Shown piece after piece: positions 55,913-64,000 of a DNA stretch of 64,000 nucleotides. The translations under genes and the position numbers were made by a program. This DNA comes from Ochotona curzoniae (Eukaryota > Chordata > Mammalia > Lagomorpha > Ochotonidae). Every line of letters begins with the position of its first letter. The first letter of the stretch is position 1. The notes beneath the pieces were generated by a model. That model searched no databases, was not told the origin of the DNA, and was given only the letters and a program-made list of their open reading frames with translations. The stretch is taken from NCBI RefSeq assembly GCF_017591425.1, contig NW_024466399.1, forward strand, positions 1,984,001 to 2,048,000, written 5' to 3'.

Positions 55913-57397
55913 TCACATGCATGGATTTTGTTGTTATTATTATTATGCTTTGGACTGAGATACAATGATGTGTAATTCAATCTTCTGCAGATTTTGCAAG
56001 TGCCCTTGTACTTGCTCCCTGTCCTTTGGGATTTTCCTATTTCCAACTCGGGAAGCCTCGTTTTGGCTAGCTCATTTTTAAGGCTCATATCACACAGTGT
56101 GAGGGATCTTCTAGGCTCTGTTACAGTCTAGAGAGGAAGGAAATGTTCTCCGGAGAAAATCTAACACAGAGAAAATAATATAACTCCTCGATGATGTCAC
56201 AGTGACTACTAAAGTGTTTCCTGGTTGACACCATGTCTTTTCTGTATTTTGTCTCGAAGTACTTCGTGTTCTAGTTCAGATCTGTCACTGTTAGAGCCTT
56301 CTCTCCTGCAAGTCTGTTTGGAGAAGCTTGTCCTTCAGGAGAAATAAAAAGAAATAATTTCGTTTTGATCTTCCCCAAATATTTCCAGAACGTTCCAGGC
56401 TTTGACACACAGTGCTAACAACATAGAGCGTTAATTTATTCCAAAAGTCAGCATGGTCTGGGTCCACTTTCCTGAGTTGTTTAATACCTACTATATTGTG
56501 TTTATAATTTTAACACTATTGAATTCAGTGGAACTCCAAGCGTGCTCCAGTTTCATATTCATTTGGGTGTCCACGTCTCCCGCTTATAAATCACGGGGTA
56601 GGCTTTTACTTTTCTATTTATTTTGCTAACTAGATAACTTAGTGAAGTAGAGTTTTAAAACACCACCGAATAGCTTTATGTGTTAATAAATTAGCTCAGA
56701 CAAGCAGTTAAAACCGCTCTAGATAAAGCTCTATTCACATCAAACACCACTCTTGCCCAGGCCTATGTTGTAAGATTAGTGGTACAAAATCATAATGGAG
56801 GGAAAATTGTACAAATTACTGGTTATGGAAAAACTGGAGAAAGTGAATACTTTTGAAAACACACCCGATAAGACCTCAAAGTGATGGGATGATTTTTCTG
56901 CCTGGCTTAAGAAGGGAGGGGGTCTGAGGGAGGCAGAGAAGGAAACACGGTTGTCTTCTTGGAGTTGATCCTACGAAACACAGGGAATCTCTTTTCTTTA
57001 TGTTAATAAAGATATAAGAAGGCAGTAAAAAGAGGAAAAAAGGAAAGAAAAAAAAAGCATAAGAATAAAAATGATGGCTTCAGAACTTCTTGTTACGTTT
57101 GCAATAACTTGCCTCAAAATGAGAGTTGACTGGCTGTGTTATCATTGCTGTTTCCTGAGAGACAGTTTATGGAAGGTGGTTTTTATGATGCATTCCTGAA
57201 AAACCTCCAGATTCCAAATATGCAATATACGCCTCCTTATGAAAACTTAGAACTTACCCGCTTTATAAATAATACCACACCTAGTTCAGATGAAATAGGA
57301 TTTCCACATTTTAGTGCAGTCCGTGGGCAATATAGGGTGGACACTGAAAAACTCCCAACGCCCTTGTGTAGGGGTGTCACATCTGCTTGGTTCCAAT
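55913..57397. other. Unassigned AT-rich sequence
   Basis: A 150-codon frame begins at 57136. Its first half (residues about 15-60, with FYDAFLKNLQIPNMQYTPPY and then ENLELTRF) looks protein-like but matches nothing I know. Its second half runs into the hAT-like element at 57398, so it is not called as a gene. Confidence 0.4.
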
Positions 57398-57817
57398 CAG
57401 CGGCTCTCAAACTGAGGAGTTCTTTGTGCTCTGAAAAACAAACAAACAAAAAAATCACAGAGGGGGGGAAAAAAGGGATTGTGAGTCCCAAAGAGCCTTT
57501 GTTGTGGTGGGTTATACCTGTCCACATTTGCCATCAGAGAATTGAAACAAAGAGAAAAAAAAATCAGATCATTTCCAAAAACATTTAAGCCATCTACCAC
57601 CCCCTCAAATGGGATTGAAAAGATATCTCCCCTTTCCTTTGAATGGTAGGAAGCACCCTTGGTAGATTAGAAAGGAAGAGGTCTGAACTTGCATCATGGC
57701 CTCTGGAATATTCCACTCTGTGTTTGGGACAGGATGGGGCCAGAGCTGAGGGCACTGGTATCCTTGTGGATCCTCTGACACGACGGTCTGCACGATCTCA
57801 CATGCTGAGAACTGCTG
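57398..57817. mobile_element. Possible hAT (Charlie-like) element
   Basis: The ends CAGCGGCTCTCAAACTG and ATGCTGAGAACTGCTG are near-matching inverted repeats of the hAT form CAGNGGTTCTCA. No 8-base target duplication is evident and no transposase remains. Confidence 0.4.
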
Positions 57818-59615
57818 GCTGAAAGCTTTTGCTGTTGCTATGTAGCATGTAGCAGTGCTATGAGGAACTGAGTGAGCTGTGCATGTGGAGTGACTGGCAA
57901 GCGCAGCCTCTGGTGGAGGAGGGTCCTTGGGTCAGCCAGTAGGGCTTTGGTTCTCTGTCAGTTCTCTCCAGCCCTGGCCTTTAGTTGCAAAGTGACAATG
58001 GGGTTTGTTGAGTTCTTGCACGGATATGCAAAGCAACCAAGGTGGCACCTGGCATGGGACAGATGACAGATAACAAGGGACAGCTAGAACCCAGGAGAAG
58101 AAATGGGACGGAAGTCGTGCCCCTGCAAGCCAGCCCCACCCCCTCTCTGCCCGGCCTGCCAAGAAGGGGGTCTCAGGGCTCACTGTGGAATGAGGCAGAA
58201 GAACTCTCCCCAGGAAAGGGTGACTGGGAGACTGAAATAGCAGCTCTCTTTCAACCTCCCCCTCAGCCGTGCCTGGCTCTTTCCCTGTGGTGTGTTTATC
58301 TTTGAAAGCTTTGATCTAAAATGAGTAATTCCTTGCACTTCCAAAGTCCAGGCTGATTGGGCTCACTATATTTATGCTCGCTTTGTTGTTTTGTTAGATG
58401 AAATTTTACTACTATGAATGCAGCCATAAAAGCGCCCCTTTGTCTTCTGCTGACACCCTTGGCTCCTCTCGACTTGAGTCTCCCAGCACTGGTGCACAGC
58501 ATTCCTCTCACACACCCGCCGTGAACCAGCTGCTAGCTACTGAGATGGTTCTTCCCCGCCTGTGGCAAGTCACCCCTGGACGTCGTCTGTGACTGGGGCA
58601 AAAGGGACGCTGATCCTTGTGAAAGGGAGGTGACAGGGGGAACTTGGCTTGAAGCCAATTGCCCAGAGGGTGGTGGACAGGCTCTGGCCAGGACCTGTCC
58701 CTGTTGAGCCAGGGGAAAGGAGCTTGGCAAGCTGGGGGCCCGCCCAGACTTCTGGGGCTTTCATGGGGGCACAACAATGGACAATGATTCGTCTCCAAGA
58801 AACTGACTCTTGGGGCATTTTTTCTGGAGTTCTGTAAAACTCACTCTTCCTTGGAATGAAGAATCCTTACCCGTGTGGATTTCTGTGATTTCCACAGTCA
58901 CCAAGCCTTCTTGGGCACCTGTTTCATGCTTGGCACAGGGATGACTGAGTAAGGAACGTGTAGGATGACCCTGTTGGTTGATGACTCTGCCAAAGGAGAC
59001 AATGTTGTCTCAAGGCTTCGGGAGCTGTAGCAGAAGAGACCCATCAGGAGCAAAAGAACAATTTCACCTTCAATGAATCTCCTCTCTCCACTAGGTGGTG
59101 AGACAAGTAGATGAAAAACATGCCATGACCTTTCTAGGAGTAGTCAGGGAACTCGTGGGTGCCAGGAAACTTAGGAGCTTGAGTCAACTTTGAAGCCAGC
59201 CAGACCTGATTTCATTCCAAGTAACACAGTCCCAGGCTAGGGGGCGTTGCGTTTGATTCTTACATATTGTGCTTCACTGTCTTCCTGTAAGACAGCAGAG
59301 TTCTTGGCCAATAAATCCAAGGGGTCAGCTCTGTGCATGGCTGTTGTCAGCAGGGAGAGCAGTCGTAGGCCCCTTCTTTCCCTGTTCCAGATTTGTCACC
59401 AGGGAAACAAAGATGAGAGTATTTGCCACTGCACCTGCCGGGTTTCTCTGAGAGACAGCAGGTGGGAGTTGTGGCTGAAACAAGGCCACAGGGAGGTGTG
59501 GAGTGAAGGGCGGCGCTTGGTTTCAGGGTATCAAAGATGCTGAGACTCAGCCTCTGTCTTAGGACCCCAGGGGAACCTGTTGAATTGAGACAGTGCATCT
59601 CCACCATTAGCCCTT
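57818..59615. other. Unassigned, GC-richer block
   Basis: No gene can be supported although frames are frequent. A TCF/LEF-like pair lies at 58301-58317, and an L2-like phrase (GGGCACCTGTTTCATGCTTGGCACAGGG) at about 58913-58940. Confidence 0.5.
58301..58317 (+). promoter_or_regulatory. Paired TCF/LEF-like motifs
   Basis: CTTTGAAAG and CTTTGATCT occur nine bases apart, each close to the TCF/LEF core CTTTGWW. A CDX/HOX-like CCATAAAAG (about 58425) and a SOX-like TTTGTTGTTTTGTT (about 58382) lie within 130 bases. Enhancer activity is inference. Confidence 0.25.
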
Positions 59616-59800
59616 ACCTGCCGCATGGATTTGGCCAAGTGACTCTCTCTGACTCCATTTCATCAGGCATAAAAGTGAGCATAATCATAGTCCCCCCTCA
59701 CAGTCGGATGTGGGAATTAAATGAGATAATAAATGTTAAGTACTTAGCGGTGTGTCTGGCAAATATTAAGTGCTCAATACATGACAACTATTATTATTCC
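59616..59800 (+). mobile_element. MIR SINE
   Basis: TTTGGCCAAGTGACTCTCTCTGAC, TGTGGGAATTAAATGAGATAATAAATG, AAGTACTTAGCGGTGTGTCTGGC, AAATATTAAGTGCTCAATACATG and CTATTATTATT give the full MIR 3' half on the plus strand. This is the clearest MIR here. Confidence 0.9.
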
Positions 59801-60189
59801 AGACACCATACTGCCTCTCAAACACTCTCTTAAAAAGCTCAGCAAGTTTCTTTCAAAATAAATTGTGAAAGCAGTCATTTGCTGGCCTAGAAGGCAGGAG
59901 ATACAGTGTCTGGCAGGCATGCTGTGAGATTTCTTGGGAATCGTGGGCACAGCATCCATCCCACAGCAGTGCTGCTGGTTTCAGGGGGAAGGGCGACAGG
60001 TGAGAAACAAGAACAGAACGTGTCTGAAAATCAGATTGCCAACGAGTCAGAAATTCTAGACTGTTTTCCTCTCTTACTCCGAATGTGCTCTTGGCTGAAA
60101 CTGGCAGAGGCTGTGAGCCTCTCACAGGTAACAGACGGAGTCTCGTCCCATCGTCTCAGCTGCTTGGAATGTCTTTTTGTTTTTTTCTT
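59801..60189. other. Unassigned sequence
   Basis: No gene or repeat was recognised. Confidence 0.5.
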
Positions 60190-60470
60190 TGAAATTCACA
60201 TTTATCTGAAAAGCAGACAGGCAGACCTTCCATGTGCTAATCCACCCACCTCAAATGCCCTTAAGAGCCAGAGCTCGACCAGGCCGAAGCTAGGAGCCAG
60301 GAAGTCAATCCAGGCCTCCCACGTCGGTGGCAGAGACCCAACAACTTGAGCCATGCTCTGTTACCTGCCAGGATGCATGTTAACAGGAAGCTGGAATCAG
60401 AGTGGCACCAGGTCCCAAAGCCAGGCATGCCGGGATGGGAAGCAGGTGTTCCAGAAGGCATCTGGGGATC
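60190..60470 (-). mobile_element. Old tRNA-derived SINE
   Basis: TTCACATTTATCTGAAAAGCAGACAG, CTAGGAGCCAGGAAGTCAATCC, TCCCACGTCGGTGGCAG, TAACAGGAAGCTGGAATCAG and a head with CCGGGATGGGAAGCAGGTG are in order. Confidence 0.75.
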
Positions 60471-60782
60471 TCTTCTAAGACATTTTTTTTTCCTGTCTTC
60501 CAAGTTCCTTCTCTGCACCTTTTCCTACCTCTCCTTTTCTATTCGTTTTAAGAGGATGCTGAGGTGTGCACAAAACTGGCCCTAGAATGGCAGACTTTTG
60601 TACTCTTATGATCCTCTGGTAGAACCCAGAGGTCTTCTTGTGCCCTCCAGCATGGCACTGGGAGGGCTGGGTGGTTGAACATCAGTGTGTTCGCTAGCTT
60701 TAGCTTGCACAAATCATGGCACCCTCCTCCCCCATACACTCCAGTTCACTGTACAATGGACCTTATTTACAATGTTTGGAAT

Positions 60783-61052
60783 AAACTTATTTATTTGAGA
60801 GAGAACTCCATCTGTCAGTTCAATCCCAAAGTAGCCACAACAGCCACGTCTCGACCTGGCAGAATTCAGAAGCCATCTTGATCTCGCACACAGATGTCAG
60901 GGGCTCAAGCATTTGGGCCATCTTTTGCAGCATTTCCAGGCTCGTTAGTAAGGAGTTGGATTTTAAGTGGAATAAGCGAGTCTCAAGTGTCCATTCTGGG
61001 ATGGGATGCTGGTATCCCAGGTAGCAGCTGAACCCACTGCTTCCTGGTGCTG
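60783..61052 (-). mobile_element. Old tRNA-derived SINE
   Basis: TAAACTTATTTATTTGAGAGAGAACTCC, AAGTAGCCACAACAGCC, CATTTGGGCCATC, GTAAGGAGTTGGATTTTAAGTGG and GGGATGCTGGTATCCCAGG (decayed head) are seen on the minus strand. Confidence 0.75.
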
Positions 61053-61519
61053 ACTCCTCATTTGCCCTTCAACCCATCTGTGTCATGAAGCAGACTGGGA
61101 CACGGAGTGGATTTGGATACACTGAGTAAAGTGCAACAGCCACAGAGAACAGGGCACTTCCTCTGCTTCCGGAAAAGCACAGAGACACGTGAATTCTCCC
61201 CCTGCAGCTCCCTTGCTTGAGTCGGCACCCCAAGGTATGTCCTTGCTCTTGACTTCTGCTCTTGGAGACAGGTATGTCTGGCCCAAGTCTTTAGGTACAC
61301 CTTGGGAGCCAGAGATGTACAACATCAAGAAGTCTGCCTACTTTGTTTCTCATGTTGTGTCACCTGTCGCTCCTCCACAGACACTAAATAGTGGCATATC
61401 CTGGTGTACTTTCTGAACATTTTGTTTATACCAGGCCCTGGGCAGCTTTTATGGGGGCAAGTAAAAGTATGTCTGCTTCTTTTGGTGTAAAGTTACATCT
61501 TGGTGATCAAAATATTTCG
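61053..61519. other. Unassigned sequence
   Basis: I saw nothing coding; it leads into the pyrimidine tract. Confidence 0.5.
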
Positions 61520-62030
61520 CTCCCCTCTCCTCCCTTCTCCTCCCCTCTCCTCCCCTCTCCTCCCCTCCCCTCCCCCTCTCCTCCCCTCCCTTCCCTTCTT
61601 TCCCCTCTCCTCCCCTCTCCTCCCCTCCCCTTCCCTTCTTTCCCCTCTCTTTCCCTCCCTCCCTCCCCTCCCCCCCTCCCCTCCCCTCCCCTCCCCTCCC
61701 CTCCCCTCCCCTCCCCTTCCTTCTCCTTCCCTCCCTCCCCTCCCTTTCTATTTTTCTTTTCTTTTTTCTTTTGCTCCCTTCTCCTTTTCTCTAGTCTCTC
61801 CCTCTATCTCTCCCTTCTCCTCTCCTTCCCTCCCCTCTCCCCTCCCCTCTTCTCCAGTCCTCTCCCTTCTCCCCTCCCTTTCCTCTCCACCCCCTTCTCC
61901 TGCTCTCCTCTCCCTTTCCCTCCTCTCACTTTCACACACTTTCTCTCCCATCCTCTTCCTTTCTCTCCCCTCCCTCCTTCTCCTTTCTCCTTCTCCTTTC
62001 TTCTTTCTCCTCCCATTCCCTCCCTTTTCC
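61520..62030 (+). repeat. 511-bp polypyrimidine tract; first 230 bases uninterrupted
   Basis: Bases 61520-61749 are all C or T. The rest, to 62030, is broken by only scattered purines. Within it are CTCCTCCC-type repeats and a (CCCCT)n block at about 61676-61725. On the minus strand this gives (GGGGA)n, a G-quadruplex former; homopurine tracts this long with mirror symmetry can form H-DNA. Open frames across it, up to 225 codons, are low-complexity artefacts. Confidence 0.97.
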
Positions 62031-63084
62031 TGATGGATGATGAAGTATCTCTTCACACGTACAAGTGAATGAGTAAAGGTGTCATAAAATCTTGCTCCCC
62101 AGAAGGTTATTATAAGAAGACACAACAGCTACAAACCCAGCTTGTCCAGTTTGGGAAGACTGCCTGTCTATACCTGGAGCTCCATGATCCCCATGATGGA
62201 GCTGCCACCATCACTCACAGTGGGCCCTGGGGCCCGTAAAACACAAGATGCAGCTTGAACTCCCTTGCTGCCTGGTTGTATGGGGCTCCTTGTGATTCTT
62301 GTTTCTGAAGGAGCTGCTGGCAGCACTCTGGGTTTTATAACCTGGCAGCCTGAGTGACTCAGCAGGTGTTTGGGGAGGCCGGGCTGAGTGTGAGAGTTGC
62401 TGACCACAGGCAGGAATGGCAGCCAATGCCAAGGAATTATAAAGGCCTGGTGATTTTCACTGTTGGCTCTGGTGACTTGGATCCTTAGAGCAGTCCTGCT
62501 CTCAATGACTTACAGGCCTTTTGGTCGACAGTGCTCATTGTTGTAAATGAAGTAAATACTCCCTTGTTTGTCATACACTGCTCCTTCACCTTGCGAGCAT
62601 GCTGAACATACTGAACACGAGGTAAGAAAGAAGAAGTAAACCAACATGCAGAGGGTATTTGGCAGCAAGTTGTCTTCCCCTGGACTTGTGAGCCACCCTC
62701 TTTTTGTTTAGTCTTTTCTCTACTCCTAGGGGTGTCTGAATTGCTCCTTATCTAGTATCCAGGGGAAGACCAATATCATTGTGTGGTCTACAAGGGAATC
62801 TTACTTCTCAAGTGTTCCTTGTAACTGCTCCTTTGTAAATATGATCTGGTCATTTCCCCTAGCAATTGCCCTTATCTTGGGCCCACAGTCCTGTGTTGGG
62901 CAATCATATTGCTCTATGATTGTCATCACCAGTTCCAGATATGTGCTGATTTGTGATGAGTGAAAGATGCCAGCTGCTGAGCCTAATCAATTTTAGGGAA
63001 AATCCAACTGGGAAAAAATGTTCACCTGAACAGACCTTTACCTAGACACATAGGAAGCCGTGGAAACACATCCTAATAGTGGAC
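62031..63084. other. Unassigned sequence
   Basis: No gene or repeat was recognised in about 1 kb. Confidence 0.5.
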
Positions 63085-63312
63085 AAATGGACAGAGAGAG
63101 AACTCTTGCTTGCTGGTTCTCTCCCCAGATGCCACAATGGTCAAAGTAGGGAACCAGGAACTCCATCCAGCCACGTGAGTTGGCAGAGCCCCATCTGGGT
63201 GAGTCATTACCTGTTGTCTCCAAGGGTCTGCATTAGCAGGGAGTTGGAGTCAGGAGCCAGAGGCAGACACTGAACCCAGGACACTGCAGTGGGCATCTTA
63301 ATTGGCAGGCCT
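63085..63312 (-). mobile_element. Old tRNA-derived SINE
   Basis: ATGGACAGAGAGAGAACTC, GCCACAATGGTCAAAGTAGG, AACTCCATCCAGCCACGTGAG, GCATTAGCAGGGAGTTGGAGTC and GAACCCAGGACACTGCAGTGGGC are in minus-strand order. Confidence 0.75.
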
Positions 63313-63560
63313 CCTTGTGACTCATAGAGACAGAATGTATCAGGCTGTGCTGAATGTGTCAGCTAGATTTTCATTCCCCTCTCCCACAAGATTCTTGATG
63401 GAGAAAGCCAGGATGACTGTGGACAACCATCAGTTTCAAGTTTGCTCCAGGTAGATGCTTGGTCCTCTGAGGGAGAATTTAGTAGCCTAGTGCCTACAAG
63501 GACACCCAATCACAGAGACCATGACCATGGGCTCAGGTAGGCATCTGCCGTGTGCTGTGC

Positions 63561-63764
63561 CAGGGGTAGGGTATCTTTACTCTGCCAAGGGCCATCTGAC
63601 CATTTATAACATCATTCATGGACTGTCCAAGAGGATCAGCCTGATATTTCTCCTACTATGGGTTTACTGGGTTTTGAGTCCTGTCTGGGTTTACCTTGGC
63701 AGGGCCAGACCAAATGATCTCACTGCTCTCATATGGCCTGTGGGCTGGACATTCTCCACCCCTG
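63561..63764. mobile_element. hAT-type non-autonomous DNA element (MITE)
   Basis: The left end CAGGGGTAGGGTATC and the right end, complement CAGGGGTGGAGAATG, are inverted repeats. The inside carries AAGGGCCATCTGACCATTTATAAC and GGGCCAGACCAAATGATC. The 8 bases on either side (TGCTGTGC and TTAGGTGC) are a possible decayed target duplication. It is 204 bases long with no transposase. Confidence 0.6.
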
Positions 63765-63772
63765 TTAGGTGC

Positions 63773-64000
63773 ACACGGTAGAGTATAGATCATAATAGGA
63801 AGCACTTGGTGAGTTCTTTGCTGTGTCCCTCATGTTGATATGGAGTTTGCAGTCCCATTTGTCAACTCCATGATGTTGTATAATGGTTTTCAAAGGAAGA
63901 TTTTAGAAAATGTTGAATATAACGAGTCTTATTTAAAGGTAGCAAGATCTGTGTGCCTACTGGAATAGATGAAATGCAAGGGAAATAGGGAAAGATGATG
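63773..64000. other. Unassigned end of window
   Basis: I saw no gene or repeat. Confidence 0.5.

Noticed and set aside
61391..62068. A 225-codon open frame, the longest in the window
   Set aside because: It is the C/T-only tract translated as Ser, Pro, Leu and Phe. Two other frames, one on each strand, are also open there.

Overview
This is mammalian DNA, most likely from a lagomorph and probably a pika (Ochotona). The best evidence is the short interspersed repeats. About two dozen copies of a tRNA-derived SINE carry pol III A and B boxes at the head, a body with the ATCCCATATGGG and GGCCCAAAGCCTTGGGACC signatures, and a tail of TCTCTGTCTCTCCTC followed by AATAAATAAATCTTT. That is the lagomorph C-type SINE as I know it from pika sequence. 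Two copies of a lagomorph L1 3' UTR, in opposite orientations, agree with this. The species call is recalled knowledge, not a database match.

I see no protein-coding gene that I can support. Open frames are short, usually overlap on both strands, and many lie inside SINEs. The longest (225 codons, 61391-62068) is a pyrimidine tract read as Ser/Pro/Leu. There is no CpG island, rRNA, tRNA gene or CRISPR. The window reads as intergenic DNA or the inside of a long intron. The closest things to genes are a disrupted protein-like stretch on the minus strand at 8040-8560 (possible processed pseudogene, family not recognised) and one exon-like interval with good splice sites at 10756-10844, which may be chance.

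Layout. 1-7 kb: L1 3' end, two SINEs, a solo class I-type LTR with two CCAAT boxes (2262-2650), two old L1M 3' ends and a further L1 tail. 7-15 kb: dense SINEs, including a head-to-head pair at 8600-9294 and a SINE split by an 11-bp G-rich minisatellite (14154-14241). 15-24 kb: MIR, L2, MLT1 and L1M fossils, more SINEs and mariner-like elements. 24-38 kb is the least repetitive part: a few SINEs, L2 remnants, a perfect RFX X-box and a GC-rich hairpin. 38-45 kb: an inverted L1 3' UTR, two old DNA transposons, an L1M cut by an LTR, and adjacent mariner-like copies. 45-55 kb: sparse MIR and SINE copies, a duplicated hairpin (48354-48423) and a (CA)n run. 55-64 kb: mariner-like and hAT elements, a MIR, SINEs and a 511-bp polypyrimidine tract whose first 230 bases are unbroken C/T.

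Nothing here amounts to a new gene system. The points most worth a second look are the non-B-DNA tracts, the inverted SINE pair, the broken coding-like stretch, the nested insertions that give relative ages, and a few candidate regulatory motifs. Repeat boundaries are read by eye and are usually good to about 10-30 bases.
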